Part shown: positions 1 to 13,426 of the stretch, one piece after another
How positions within the stretch are numbered: position 1 is the stretch's first letter
Layout: every line of letters starts with the position of its first letter
Program-made: the position numbers and the translations under genes
Notes under the pieces: model-generated
Database searches by the model: none
What the model was told of the DNA's origin: nothing
What the model saw: the letters and a program-made list of their open reading frames with translations, nothing else
Source: Lepidodermella squamata
Lineage: Eukaryota; Gastrotricha
Direction: 5' to 3'
Assembly: GCA_047495785.1 (NCBI GenBank)
Contig: JBLDXI010000033.1
Span: 930,001 to 994,000 of the forward strand
Length of the DNA stretch: 64,000 nt

Positions 1-232
1 TGTGTAGCCGACATTGTAGATCGCACAGGATGATTTAACTGTGAAAAGTATACTTTTCGACTCAGCAATTTGTCTATGATAGAACGCGAATTTGTCCGCA
101 TCAATGAACCATGTCGCGAATAAATAGCGCATGTCTCAGTAATTGAGGAAAAGACACTTCAACAGGATATTTAAACGCACTTCGTGTTGAGAATCGCAAT
201 ACATTTCGAATTCTCAGCAAGCTACTAGAATA

Positions 233-1075
233 ATGCACGAGAGGGGCAATTTCACGGACTTGAAGAAAATTGTTGCATCATGCAGGCGAGCATCAGCGGC
301 CCTAATTTCGTCAACTTCCCCTCTTTTAAGCCGACCAAACGGAAAGTCGAGAAAGCATCCGCATGAGAACCACTTTCACACCTGCGAGGTGCAGATCCTG
401 CGATCAACCTTTGATCACGTGAAGCAAATGGAGACTTTCCCTTGGGAGGTTCAAGACAGGTATGAATAAAAATATAGTAGTCCACTTTAAAATCAAAACA
501 TCCCTTATTTTGACAGCTTAGCAACTTCAAATCATGCCGAGATCGTTGCCAAGTGTTACAGATTTCAGAGTCGGCTCGTCGAGCTGCAAATGGATGCGGA
601 AAATATGAATTTAGCAACTATTATGATCAGCGTCCTCGAGCGATGCTTGGCTAAAATTCACAACCCAGCTAGCCTTGATGATGAAATCAATCAGATAATC
701 ACCCTTCATCGAGTTCTGGGCATTCATCCCAGGCTGACAGCTGCTATTCTCGAGGAAATCAAGCCTGTTGTATCGGCGCATCTAATATATGGCCACCTGT
801 GTATAGTTAAGGAGGAGAGTGAGCGTCGCCGGTCGTCCTACGCCGGAAAATATGTAGCACGCCAGCCTGTGGGCAGAACCAACTCGAACAACCACGCGAA
901 AGATATATTCAGCAAGATATTGCATTTTCGTCATCAAGAGAAGCCATCAAGTTGTCCGAACCTTCGCCAAGAATGTCTTACTTGCCGCACGTGGGATCGA
1001 TTCTTTGAATGCCTTATCAAGCGCTTCATAAAACCAACGGCGGAATGCAAAGGCAATAAGCCGCTCCTCTTTTAA
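233..1075 (+). CDS. Divergent globin-like protein (globin 1), two exons
   Basis: Exons 233-459 and 517-1075 join in phase 2 to 261 codons plus stop. Helix A is seen in the C-E-V-Q-I-L-R-S-T-F stretch. The intron falls at the end of helix B, the classical B12.2 globin site. The E/F region reads N-L-A-T-I-M-I-S-V-L-E-R-C, and the presumed proximal histidine lies in I-I-T-L-H. Helix H carries C-L-T-C-R-T-W-D-R-F-F. It is longer than a typical 150-residue globin because of a basic N-terminal extension and an insertion of about 60 residues between helices G and H. A haem-binding, oxygen-sensing or redox role is inferred from the family only. Unlike several paralogues in this window it does not start with Met-Gly. 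The globin call rests on the motif pattern shared by nine paralogues here, not on a database search. Confidence 0.75.
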
Positions 1076-1456
1076 AATGACTGAAAACGCACTCGTACTA
1101 CGTCATTTAGGCTACGATTCTTTCACCTCTCATTTTTTTCATTGAAATTCTATTCGTAAAAAGTAGCAATGCTCTATGAGCTATACATGGACCGTTGTAG
1201 CACTATAGATGAACCAATAAATCACATTGATTTAACGATTGAAGGATTTTAGTAGCCGGCGGGTCTCGCATTAAATTTGCATCGGATTCGCTCAGTTTCT
1301 ATCAGACACCTTAGAATAATAAAGAAGGTCGCATCTATTGGTTACAAGCCCGTTGATCGATTACGCCAGCCTCGCTGTGTTTTTTTCGCCTATTACAAAG
1401 AAACTTGCAGAAGGTGAAAAAACGAGCTGCACTTCGCCTGGCCTAGCAAATAGAAC
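1076..1456. other. Intergenic, no gene seen
   Basis: This spacer follows the globin 1 stop codon and precedes the ATG at 1457. AATAAA-like hexamers near 1216 and 1319 could serve as polyadenylation signals. I see no supported coding region on either strand. Confidence 0.5.
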
Positions 1457-2553
1457 ATGGCTTCCCGCGCCGAGTCCGAGGGCGGAGTAAGTGTCGCTGC
1501 GTCAGGTAAACCCCACAGTGAAGCTCCTTCGAACGTCAGTTCATTGCCTTCGATTGTCAAATCAATACACGGCCCTGGGGTCCGTTATTACTATCTAAGT
1601 GGTCAAAAGAAATACGACGATCGATTTTGGGATACCAAAGCAAATCTCGATCTTTACAACTGGCAGTTTCACAGAAATCGAGTTAAGCTTCGTAAGTTTA
1701 CTTTTAGAGTGATGTCCAGCTTAACACCATTTGTTTTCAGAGGGTAGTCACGTAGATGCAGATCTTCCAGCAGAATTTGTTAGGCAAGTTGAAATATTGG
1801 CTGATAGGGCGAAGCGAAAGAAGGCATTCGAGGAGAAGGAGATCGAAGAGAAAAATAAACTGCTTGCCGTATACAAACAGGGAGTCTCTCCTGATCCTTA
1901 CGCTTACAAATTGGAGCCGATTGTAGAGGCTAGGAGATCCTTCTAGTAAGGATTAATTTCGTCGGATGCATCTCTTACCTCTTTTGTTTTTCGTTCCCAT
2001 AGTAAAGAGAATTCAGAAGTCTTAAGGCAGCGGAGATCTGTGGAGCTCAGTGAAGAGAATAAGGTAATAGCTGGAAAGAATAAGAAAGCTATTCGATCGA
2101 TTCAATTTGACAAAGCGGAATCTTTTTATCAGGTAAAGCAAGCTTAAGTTCCTGAATTGCTTATTCCTTATTTTTCTGCATGTTGTGATTTTCAAGCACC
2201 ATCTGAAGCAAATGTATAAACTAACGCGATTCCCGGCTATCCAAAGCCAGCTGATAAAGGGTCAGATCTGCTTGCTTGATTTAACGCTGAGGAACCAGGC
2301 TAACTGGAGATCTCATGTTGCAGGTGAATCGACTACTCCCCGCGACAGCAAGGCGCCATCACAACTGGCGACGGACCGGTCATCTAAAGTCGAGAAACTT
2401 CCACGTGACATCGTCAATAAACATCCAGTTCTTGGTCATGGAGGACACCCTGAGAAGGACAGTGGCAAACGAAAGACTCTGGTTTCAGCAGACCCTCGGC
2501 ACACTCCGCCGGCGTCGCCCGAAGATGGAGATATCAGAAACGCGGCTTTTTAA
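1457..2553 (+). CDS. Unrecognised charged, partly coiled-coil protein, four exons
   Basis: Exons 1457-1691, 1741-1945, 2003-2132 and 2197-2553 have GT-AG borders and compatible phases and join to 309 codons including the stop. The N-terminal 40 residues are Ser/Gly/Ala-rich. Next comes a compact part with aromatic residues (Y-Y-Y-L-S-G-Q-K-K-Y, F-W-D-T, Y-N-W-Q-F). A highly charged helical stretch rich in Lys and Glu follows (residues about 95-180), then a Lys/Pro/Ser-rich, probably disordered tail. There is no signal peptide or membrane segment, so it is likely cytoplasmic or nuclear. I do not recognise a family. AAAATAAAT after the stop (about 2630) may be the polyadenylation signal. The last exon is the least certain part: it is low in complexity, and an overlapping frame is also open. 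Confidence 0.6.
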
Positions 2554-2679
2554 CAAAAACCCCGTGCAATAGTAGAAAACCGAGTGCATTTCCCGGTGAT
2601 CAAAAGTTACTTTGTTAGTATCTCGACAAGAAAAATAAATAGTTATGGAGAGATAATTCTTGTTTTATTGAAATACCAG

Positions 2680-3763
2680 CTACATTAAGCAGATTCTTGT
2701 TAAAAAGGGCAAATCCGAAGGCTTTGGCGGCTCGACAGAATTAGGACCCACTGGTTTTGTAAATTTATGCACTAGTAATGTCCTTAATGCTAAAACAGCG
2801 AAGGCCGCCAGGATGATACTCGCACCAACGATGCTGTAAGGATGCGGTATGACGCCTACAACAATTATCTCCCAAAAATACTGAAAAATCAACTCAGAGA
2901 TTGGATCGAGAGCTAAAAATGCGGGAGGGAGACTTTTTGACGCAAGCATATCCAGCGCAATTCTTCCACTGCCTAAGAGGCCTATGACTATGGTGGCTAC
3001 TCGAATATGCGTCTCGCATGGTGGGAGTCGAATGTCCCATACCAAGAAGAGAATCGTCGCGATCCAACCGCTAACAAAACCGTGAATCGTAGAGACGCTA
3101 GCTATTGGGATTTCCTTTAAGCACGCGTAAGTTGAATACATAATTGATCCTAGGAGTATTGAGCCGAACGCCAAGATGCATCCAACAACATCAGGCGGAT
3201 CCGAGTTGCTGAAAATGAAGTCTGGGCGGACAATGAATGCGGCTCCTTAAAATGAAAAAATAAAAAACCTCCTTAACGAAATGTAATTTCTAACCTGCAA
3301 CACAAGCGAAAAACAGTGGGAAATCAGTGAGACGCGGTCGTTGCCGCAAGAATGGCCAACTTATCATCATGGTTAAAAAAGGACCCATCGCTGTGATTGT
3401 TGCAAAATCTGGTAAGCGGATCCTTTGAATTGCATACAACGCAAGTCCGACCTTTCCTATTGCACTCATGCAACGCAATGTCAGAAATGTCCATACTCTT
3501 TTGTTGTAGCGTCCGAATTCGATGATAGGTTCGCTTTTATAGACAGCAATCGGCACTGCGGTGAAAAAAACCGTCCATTGCCGGATCATGAGAACAAACG
3601 CCCCAGGCAACGGGTCGGCGGCTTCTGATGAGGTCACTTTTTGGACGAAGACGTTATAGACAGCGCCGGAAAGGCCGGCAGAGATCACGCAGATGAAGCC
3701 GAACCACCATCGTAGGATGACGGAATTTTCCGGTATAACGTACCGTTTCCGGCGAAGAGTCAT
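2680..3763 (-). CDS. DMT-superfamily (EamA / SLC35G-like) membrane transporter, two exons
   Basis: Minus-strand exons 3763-3295 and 3245-2680 join in phase 1 to 344 residues, the usual size for this family. Hydrophobic segments alternate with short polar loops, consistent with about ten membrane helices. The middle shows the pattern typical of EamA repeats: A-T-I-T-A-M-G-P ending the first repeat and G-A-A-F-I-V-R-P-D-F-I at the repeat boundary, matching the G-x-x-x-I-x-R-P-x-F motif of SLC35G and related carriers. It probably moves a small metabolite across a plasma or organelle membrane; the substrate cannot be told. The ATG at 3763 opens the frame with a short basic N-terminus, but an additional upstream exon is possible. 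It converges with the gene ending at 2553. Confidence 0.8.
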
Positions 3764-4462
3764 AATTTGAAAATCATCATCTGAAAACGAAAAAAGTGGA
3801 GTGGCCCCATATCGCTGCGAAGTTCATTATGCAGACATCTCACTGCCGGTCAGTACCCATGGGAGAAATTCTTATCGGGAATTTCTCGCAAATTTACAGC
3901 CCGGCATTGCGATAACAAAACGTACTCGTATTAAACAATGTCTTTGCGTACTTTTATTCAGATGACAACGGTAACAAAAAAGTTATAGTATTTAAAATTG
4001 CCAAAAACAGTCAAGTTTTTCTTGAGCTTTTTTACAGGTTAATTATCTCGATTTTTTCATACAGCTTTCTGAGCTACAAAATAAACTAAAACAAGGCATA
4101 CTGCGGTACCCGTCTGATTGGGGTTTTAATTTAACTAAATATGAGAATAATACTATCAGCTACTCACGAAACGATTTTTGCACATTTTGTTCCATGTCAT
4201 GGCCCTTCCATCAGGATAAAATAGCGAGAAAAATATGACGGGTCGGAACAAATATAGGTAAAATTAACTTATTATGCAAAAAATAAAAATAACAAAATTC
4301 AATGCGAATATCTGTTAATCGATGCGGAAACAACTAAATTGCCGTCATTTGATATTTACAGCGTAATTTTTCTAGCTATATTATGTACTCTGTTTTCGAA
4401 TATCGCAGATGCTATGTATGACAAGGAGGAAGGATCATATTTTAGGTAAACATGAAGTCTGC
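3764..4462. other. Intergenic, AT-rich, no gene seen
   Basis: This lies between the start of the EamA-like gene and the stop of the receptor phosphatase, both on the minus strand. It should hold the 3' untranslated region of the phosphatase and the promoter of the transporter. I see no supported reading frame. Confidence 0.45.
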
Positions 4463-7400
4463 TCAGGAGCATTCAGAACCGAGCACATGGCTCACGAAGT
4501 TGTAAGCAAACGAGTATTGTTCTTGGTTCGGAATAAATTCTGGCCGAATATTGCGAATCATCCGCACGGTGTTGAATACGTCAACCTCGCCATCGCAGTC
4601 GACCTGTTCCTTCAGCAGGATTGTCAGAAGCGTCAGCCCGGTTCTCGTCGAAGCATCTCTATTCAACAAAAATTGCAAAAATGATGAAAAATCAGAAAAT
4701 TTTGAAATTTCAAAAATTATGAAAAATATGAAAAAATTACATTTTAATTTTAATTTGATTTCAATCTCAATTTTTTCTTATTTAAAATTTTAATTTTAAA
4801 ATTAAAAAAGGGTGCCTATAATTAATTTAAAAATTGAAATAAAAAATCAATTATTAATTTTCAATATTTGAATTTTTTCCAATTTTTTGAATTTCATTTG
4901 AATTTGAAAAATAATTAATCAAATTATTTCAACTCACAAGCAGTGAACGATAACTGGTCTGCCATGAGCCGATCGCCGTGTCTCATCGATACCGATGATA
5001 AACTCGGCGAACTGTTCAACCGAGGCCGGGACCCCCTTCACATTAGGCAACCAGGCTCCAGTATAGCCGAAATGCCGCACCTCGCGATTTGCATCCGTTT
5101 TCTTCTGGGTATTATTCACACTTAGCACATCGACAACGTAAGGCCGAGAAGATTCCTCATTACTGCGGCTACTGACCGCCGTTCTTCTCAGCGATTTTAT
5201 CCGAAAAGCGCCGTGGTAGATCGACTCTGTTTCCTCGCTAGGCCCGATCGGGCAGTAGGTAGGGTCGAGGCACGGCTGCGGGTCCAGGCTAACAACAGCC
5301 GCGGCGTTGTAGTCCCAGACAACGGACCAAAAATCTGAAACTGTATGCGGCATCGGAGATTGAGCCGCGATTAACGCCCTCGGTTTTTGATAGCCATCTA
5401 GCCAAATCGCTGAGATATAATCCTGCTTATCATCGCTAGGCGTCAGCAATTGAACGCGGCAAAACGCGGGCGGTAGAATTCGTTGAACCCGGTTTTTACC
5501 CGCGTTTTTCAAATCCATCGCCAGGTCGAATTCATTACGATTTATCGCCGGCTTCGTGCGTTCCAACACGTCGAATTCGCGCTGAAGCCGCTCGTTAGAC
5601 ACAGGGCCAACCATCGACAATGGGATGGCGGTTGATTTTACTAAATAGCTTGATAGCGCTTCATAGACTAGGTCGTAAACGAACATGTACTGTTCTAGGT
5701 TTTGCACCATTTTGTGCCTCTGTTCACGTAGCGTGTTGATAGTCGCTCTTATGTCGACTTCAACGTCGTGGGGCGAGTGCTTTGCTAGGGACATTTCAGC
5801 GCGTTTGATGGCGATATCAGCCGCTAACAGCGTACCGGTCCGGCCTATACCGGCGCTGCAGTGGACAAGGACTAGAGAACCGCCGTTTAAAAACTTGCCG
5901 CTGTCTGCCGCGGTATCGCAATTCTGCGGCCGGCTGCTGAATGGTTGGATTTTGTTGATTTTTCGAAGGAATGTTAACACAGGCGTTGCGAAGCGCACGA
6001 CGCGGTGATCTGGCCAGTTGGTGAACTGGAACTGGGTGACTACACGCGAGCATGTCTCGGTGCGTTCGCTAAGCGGGCGAACTCGAACACGCAGGGTTCG
6101 CTTCACGTAGAAGGCGAAATTCTGCTCGCTGATTGTTTCGACGCTGATACCGTCGAAGACTGCTGATTCTTGCAGCTCTGGCCAATACTTGTAGCATTTC
6201 ACTTTGCCTTTTTCGTGAGTCTAAAATAGAAAGAAAAGCCATATTACAAATAAGGACAATTGTATTGAAATCCCCTGATTTTTACTTTTTAGGAAGTATT
6301 TTTTCCTAGGTCCTAAAAATTCAGCCGTCAGCCGCACTGTACTTTGATTATTTTTTGGAACCATTTTCTAGTTGTACATGTCAGTTTAGAAGTGAAAAGT
6401 GGGGTTGGACGAATTTTGCAGTAAAATCAAAATTCTTAGATATAAACCAAATTTGCTAGTCAAATTCCAAATGTTCACATTTTTGGACCATTGAATTCCT
6501 TATCAATTCAAATAAACCATGGCAAATTCGACAAAATTAAAAATTAAAATTTTGAAGCGCTCATTTTTCGCTGGAAAATTTGAAGCTCCTTTCCTCAGCA
6601 ACCCATTTGCAATAAGCCTCATTTTTATATCGTTCGACACCTCGTTCATTGATGTTGAAGTGGCATTAAATCCTAACGATGTCATAAATCTCGCTACACC
6701 CTACTTTTCAATTTTCAAAGGTCAGTTTCGAAATCTGGATTTTTTCGATTTTCGAGCGAAATAATACCGGAGTATCAAACAAATGCAGCACAAATCCCGA
6801 AGTATCATCATGAAGCAAATCGGACCTTATTGCATTCGGCCGAAAAATCAATTTAAAAGTAAAGTTTCCCAGTAAAAATCTAACTTAAAAATATATTTTA
6901 CTCAACCTGAAAATTCCCGTAGGTTGAATAGTTTCGGACGACAACAGATTAAGCACTGCTTCCTAATAATTTATTTTTGAGAATTTATTGAGATGAATCA
7001 CACGAAAATCCTATTGCCACACGTCACAAAGTACCGATGAGTCAAAGCTTCACGTCAAAGCAGGCCATAAAAATGTAGGTCAGGTACAATATAGCCAATT
7101 AAGGTTGGACAAGAAAAAGGTCAACAGTTTGAAAGGTATCAGGAAATAATTCCCACTAATTAAATCGGTTGATTTTCTGACCTTGTTGGTTAAAATAAAT
7201 TATTAAATTGAAAAAATAAGAATTTTAGCAAAAAGAGAAATAATATAATATATTTTTGTTTCATTTCAGGGCAATCTAAAAACCCGAAACCCCACCCAAT
7301 TCTTTAGACATTTTTATGTGAAAACTGAAAACATATTTTTTCTTCGGAAAACTAACATTAGTAAGCATGACGACTCGGCTGATATTGAGCTGCCAAATCA

Positions 7401-10400
7401 TTTTCCAGAACTCGCCAACAGTCGACCCGCTGGGACCCTGGGACGCAACGTACTCGCGCTCGCCACTCGCGCCCTTGATGTAACTCGCATTGACGTAAAT
7501 CGGCTCTTTCGCGTTCATCTCATCGTCCAACAGCACGCAGTTGAAATCGTAAGGAAACACGTCCTTGTAGCGATTCCTCGCCGCGTTCAACTTCGACTTG
7601 CCGATATCTTGAGTTTTGTCAAGTTTCCTCAACAGCGACGCGAATTCCTTACGAAACAACGCGTTATCATCCGCCTTTCGGTCAACAATCGCCTGTTTCA
7701 GCCGATCGACACGGACCGCGGTACAGGCAGAAGTTCCATTAATAGCACTACCAGCTGATTGTAATGCCGGGCTGGGCCAGGCGTTAGGGTTTGAAATATT
7801 CGCAATCTGACTTGATTGCAAAGTCTCGCAAATCGAACCGGCCTTACTGCGTAAAGTTCCGTCCCTCGGCTGCTGCTCCAGGTCGAACTGCCCGGTTGTA
7901 GACGTCGGTGTCGAGTCAGTGGGCGGGGTGTTGAAACCAGCCAGGCCGATGCCCTGGTTCGGGACTTGAGTTTGACTGCTGCAAAACGCGGCTACGTCAG
8001 GTAAAAGACGGCCGTTAATTGAAACGGTGCCGTTATGATTCGATGTGAAGTGCGATTGGGTCGACTGATGGAGGGAATTTTGCTTGATGAAGTAATCTTG
8101 GGGGCCCAGGGCGGCAACGTGATCGGAAGCTCCGCTCGATGGCGAGATGTTAAACCGGCTGACTTTGTTGCGCGAAAATAGCTTCTTTTTCCTGAAAAAA
8201 TTAGAACATGAGCATATTATTTTGATCGTAAAAATATGAGAAAAAAATAAATTCCACCTTAACAATTCTAAATGACAATTTTTCCTGCTCATAGTTCTTT
8301 CTTGAAATTTTATTCCCCGTAAACCGACTAGAATTTTTTCAAACAGAATGTCTTTCAGCGGAACCAAGTTACAAAACTTGGCACCAAACGCAAACTAATA
8401 AAAAAGGCCATTTCCGAATAATTTTTATAGATCGCGTGGTCTGAAAATTGCGGAGAATTTCAATGGTGAAAAGGATTTTTGACGCATGAACGTTTCAGAA
8501 AATTCAGAAAAGGCAATTTTGGGCGAATAAATTCTTTTAAATTTAAATTCCGCTCCCGGTCAAATTCGGTTCCGCAACAGTCAATTTTTTTCCGGTTGCG
8601 ATGTTCATCAGGGAAGAAATTAAAAACAAAGAAAATTCGAAATTTTCATAGATTTTCAGCAGCAACTATTGCGGAGAAATCAAAGGAAAATTGCTATAAT
8701 AGTTTTTATCCGTTTTTTTGCAAAATTGCGAAGGAATGATCTCAAGAAACTGGACACTATAGGAACCCTAATACTGAATTTTTGAAATTTTTTAAAAAAC
8801 GTTGTATTTTTCTGTCCTTGAAATTTGATAAGATTTAACTCACTTCATGAGTAAAATGCAAAGAACAGCCAACGCGCTCGCCACGCAACCGCAACCAACA
8901 ACAATGCCGATAATCATTGTCTGAGTCGGGGTGACCTTCCCATCGCCAGCTTTCGCATTCGCCTCACTGACCATGTTCGCACTCGTGGTCGTCGTCGTCA
9001 TTGGAGGTGTCGAAGTCGGCTGCGATTTCGGCGAAGTCGACGAGGAAGATCTCGTTGATGCCGGATGGGTCTCAATCACCTTATCCGTCCAAGATGGAGA
9101 TGTAGCCGACGAAAATTCGGGGGTGATAATCAAAGGAGATGAAGTCACTTGTTGAGTTGAAGACGACCTAGCGATGACTGGGGTAGGACGGCCTGTGCTC
9201 TGGGGTGGGCCGATTACGTAGACCTCAGCCGGTTCTGACCAGTCACTAGTCAGACCCCTCGTATTTATAACCCGGGCTTTCACTAAAGCCAACTTCGAAT
9301 TGGTCATCCAGGACGATAAATCGTTAACGCCAAAATCGTAAGTTCGAGCTAGGACATTCGTGATATTAAGGACCATTTGAACTTGAAGGTTAGAAACAAC
9401 AAGTTGAGTAAGAGCTAATGGGCAGTTTGAGTCGATTTCCAACTCCCATTGAATCGTTATCGACATTTTCGATTGGCGAATAACCGTCATATTGAAAGGC
9501 GCGGAGGGTACTGAAAATAAATAAAAAATAGTTAAAAAATTAAATTTCATAAAATTATTAAAATTTATTAATTTTTTAAATTTTATAAATTATTGAAAAA
9601 ATTGAAAAAATTACCGTTGCAAGTCGTTGTAACAGTCAAAGTTTCTGAGCGGTACATTTCCTCAACCTGCGGGCCTTCACTCATAGCCATAACGGCGAAG
9701 TATTGCTGGTTATTTGGTTTCAAATTCGAGATCACAGTTGAGCATTCCATCTCAGACGCGCCCCTTAGGCACGAAGAATTCGTCTCGACCAGCAAAAATT
9801 TGATCAAATTTTCGCCATTCACCTGCTCGCTCGACGACGGCATTCGAGCCGAGTAGAGCCAATAAGCCACCTTAAAGCTGGTCGGAAATTCAGCGGGCGA
9901 CGGCTCGACGGTCCAGTGAAGCGTGACGGTTGTAGCTGTTGTATCTTTCACGCTGATTTTCAACGGAATTCCAGTCCAAATTGAGTTGTAAACTGCATCG
10001 CCCTCTTCACGCTCGGTGTTCTTGTACCAAACAGCTATTGTGTAGTTTGAATCTGCTCGAATGTCGCTGAGCTCAACACTCCGCCGCCTGCCAGACATCG
10101 AAATTTGCTTATCAGGGATGGCTTGATTCAACTCGTAATAGGAAAGTAGGAACTCGCCGGGTTCCGGGCAGTCGGCCGAGCGGATTGGCGGCTCGAATGA
10201 AACTTGAATTTCCGGAACGCCCCGGCGCCATTTTATCACCGACGTCAGGGTAGCGATAGGGCCTGGTTTGCCACATAGGGTGACCAATGGGTTGATGGAC
10301 CAACTTATCGTGCCGTTATCGCCGCCTGGCTCAGGCCGAACTGGGATTATTCCGACCAGGTAATGCGACTGGGCGTCTAAATCGCGGAGTCGGAACTGGC

Positions 10401-11862
10401 ACGAAGTCCGACTGCCGCACGCTCTGTCGTCGATGAGAGCTTGAAATGTTGAATTTATCAATTCTTCGCTGACGTAACTAGGCGGCCGGGTTACAAGAGG
10501 CTCCCCGGTATCGAGGGGTAGCACGAAAATTCGGTAGGCGATGACTGGCCCGACGCCGATATCGTCATTTTGATCCCACCGGCTCCAGCGAATTCGGGCT
10601 GAATTGTTTGATACATCGTCGAAAATCAGCTTTAACGCTGCAAATCGAGGCAGAGTGAGTGGCCGGATTTCGATGCTTTGCCGAACTGAGGCGCCGTTCA
10701 TGTTGGCGGCGAAGCATAGCAAACGGCGGCTCGTGTTTTGGGGAATGCCAGGGACGTTAACCGAGGCTAGATATGCGGTCGTATTGACCCGGGTGACGTT
10801 GATTGGGCCCAGCCAGATGGGTGGGTTAATTTCCTAGCAGAAGATGAATCAAGATTAAAAAATTATCCATAGATCTACATGAAATTTTCGAATAATTTTC
10901 AACTAGAAGATTTAGCGTTTAATTTAAAGCTTTATGGGCAATAATTTTTTCAGAATTTTCTACTTTTTAGACCAAATGTCCCAAGGTGGCTCCGAATTCG
11001 AACGCGTCAAATTTCCTCTTTTTATGACGTTTCCTGTTGATATTTTTCGGCCTAAGTGCCAAGATATAAGGCGAAATACAAAGTCAACACTGCTGCTTGG
11101 GAAATATGAATTGAAAAATTGAATCAAGGAAATTAAAAAAATTAAAAAATACTACCAAGTCCACCTAAAATTGTTAAAAAAATAGTTTCCGATCAAGAAA
11201 AAACTCACATCACTAAGTTCGATGGAAATCGTTGTAGGTATCGCAGGAGGCAAGCCGTCGACCGTGCAATTGGCAGTAGAATTCTGCCCAGGGTTAACGC
11301 TATTATACGACATGAGCGTCGTCATAGTTCGTTGCACATCTAAAAAAAGAACGAGGTCATAAAAAAATCCACCTCATTCTACAGAATATTTACTTTTCAC
11401 CAGCATTGTAGCTTCGATTTTTCGACCCACAGGTATAAAATTCGCTGGACATGTCGCGATCGTTTTCAGCCAACATCGAGTCACGTTATCAGCCGTTTGC
11501 ATGCCATTGTCTAGCAGCAACGGTAAATCTCGCATTCGGACCGCAACTGATTTGCAAGCGGGTGCGTTTGAGCATCTTTTCAGGCAAGCCTCGAGGTTCG
11601 CAACAGTGAGGCCGTCCTCGGAAACTACGCTCATAAAATTGCCGGGGCAGTTGCCGAGCTGGTTGATGTAGTAATAAGCATCTCCCTTAACGAGCATCGG
11701 AACTTTCCGCTCATTCGGCGGAATCGGCGTCGTAGTAGGGCCGTTTTCATCAGCTATCACTTCTGCATTGTCCGATTCATAGTAGTCGATGGCATTACCT
11801 GCAAGAGCAACACCAGGCAGTAGCATACAAAAAACGAGGCGAAAAATCGTTGATAAACGCAT
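4463..11862 (-). CDS. Receptor-type protein tyrosine phosphatase with tandem PTP domains, seven exons
   Basis: Minus-strand exons are 11862-11394, 11339-11209, 10833-9615, 9510-8844, 8191-7357, 6220-4938 and 4658-4463. They join to exactly 1600 codons including the stop. Order: signal peptide (residues 1-21), Cys-rich PAN/apple-like domain (about 72-155), three or four fibronectin-III-type domains (about 195-720), a Ser/Thr/Pro-rich stem, one membrane helix (about 803-828) and a cytoplasmic linker. PTP domain D1 follows, with N-R-Y-K-D-V, N-W-P-D-H (near 1175) and catalytic H-C-S-A-G-I-G-R-T-G (Cys about 1228). D2 comes last. D2 keeps C-x5-R (Cys about 1534, C-L-D-A-S-T-R) but its WPD loop reads W-L-P-N-V-K, so it is probably a catalytically dead regulatory domain. 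Expected role: dephosphorylating phosphotyrosine proteins at the plasma membrane, as in LAR/PTP10D-like receptors of neurons. Which vertebrate subfamily it matches is unclear. Confidence 0.93.
4659..4937 (-). repeat. AT-rich low-complexity last intron of the receptor phosphatase
   Basis: The intron between exons 6 and 7 interrupts the D2 catalytic loop just after its cysteine (H-C | L-D-A-S-T-R). Its centre (about 4690-4920) consists almost only of A and T runs with AAATTTT/TTTAAAA words. The donor on the minus strand reads GTGAGT and the acceptor GAATAG. Confidence 0.7.
6221..7356 (-). other. Longest intron of the receptor phosphatase, within D1
   Basis: This 1.1-kb intron lies between V-V-M-L-T-N (donor GTTAGT) and T-H-E-K-G-K-V-K-C, inside the first phosphatase domain. 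It is AT-rich. An 81-codon frame on the plus strand (6519-6764) has no recognisable features and I do not count it as a gene. Confidence 0.6.
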
Positions 11863-13426
11863 CGTTCATTTAATCATAATTAAATGGTTTTCTTTGGGTA
11901 AAAAAACCTCTGCCTATAATAACAAAGTGATCAAGGTTAGATAAACTCATCAGCATCGTCGCGTCCGAAGCCTGAGGCGTGATATGAACTAGACGACGGG
12001 TGATTAAACAGTATAAAACCTAACCCACAATGTGACTCCATGGGTGCCACGGCGCTCTGACCTGTATTATTAATATTGTTTTTAGAAATATCTATAAATA
12101 ACAATAATAGGAACGCGAATATTAATGGCTGTAAAACACTTCCCAGTCTAGGTATCGCAGGACACAAAATGATGGTTGGTCTCTGAACAAATGTGAGCCA
12201 TTGTTGTCGCTCGCGCGCACAACATGCGCACCCTACACGCGACAACAATATTGCCAAAAATATAATGGCGCGTTTTTAGGCGAGGTGATTTTGCGCCTCT
12301 GTATATTACTTATTTAAATATCCCACGTTTTAGGCAACGCAGAGCGCGTAAAGGCTATATACCTGTAGGCCTATAAATATATCTGGAAAACGTGTGTTAA
12401 ATATATACGATGGAGAGGTGTAAAATAAAATATTACAGACCTTGATAATATATATGTGCGGATCGTTTACTTCCGTAGAAGCGGCGTCTCCGAATAACCA
12501 ACCGCTTGTCTCTACGACTACTACTGTGCGCGAAATACAGAACGACGTGTGCGCATTTAAATGACGCGCACACCTTGTGCGCGCGTGTCAAAAATATGCA
12601 AATTAAGGTGGGCCGTCGCGCTCGCGCACCACATTTTCCTCAATGAACGAGGCTATAGGTGGCTCTAAGAGAAAGAATAATATGTTGTATAAAATAGTAG
12701 AATTATGATTCACGTCGATAAAATCGCCCGTCATTCAAATCGAGATGACGACCTGGGGTGATATTGTATATTCGATATGCTAGCAATATGACAATGAAGC
12801 GAGTACACGTTAATGCCGCCGCCTTAACAGACTATATGCGGCAGTAAAAGTGCCCCGCGCAGACTCTATTAGGCCCCTTATTAGGCGACTTGAGGTCAGT
12901 ATGCTAATTAATAAATCATGTCACGAGTGGCGTGGAGGCTGTCGACAATAAGCTTTATTTACAAAATCAGCTCTGTCTGTGTAAGCCGGACAAGCTTCAC
13001 GCTGAAAGAATATTCGCCTGGTCCAACTTGAACAACGAATGGGTTTATTTTCGGGACAATTAAGAGAAGTCATATATTTTTCACGAGGAACCATTTAAAT
13101 TGAGTCGTTGTTTTTTGTTTACGCCAAAATTTCAGAAAAATACGTGCAAAGGTGAAAATGGCCTCGCTAGCTCCACTGGGACTATATTGCCAGACAAAAG
13201 TTCATCGCAAAGCTGCATTGAAAAAGCTTTTTGAAATGAGGAAAAACGACGTTGGCTACAGCTTTTTCACCTTTTGGCCAAACAAATGTATGTGGCCCTA
13301 GAGAGGAAGTAATTTAACGATAATATGTATGATTGTTTATTGCTTTTAGTGGCTGGCTCGCGACAGACACTGGCGATGATTTTTGTATTATTTATTTTAT
13401 CGGAAACACGCGCGCCTAAAATACAC

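Noticed and set aside
6519-6764. 81-codon plus-strand frame inside the longest phosphatase intron
   Set aside because: AT-rich, biased to Phe, Lys and Ile as expected for chance translation of intron DNA.
11937-12257. 106-codon minus-strand frame with a hydrophobic stretch, just upstream of the receptor phosphatase
   Set aside because: It does not splice into the phosphatase, whose own ATG has a good signal peptide, and it has no recognisable features.
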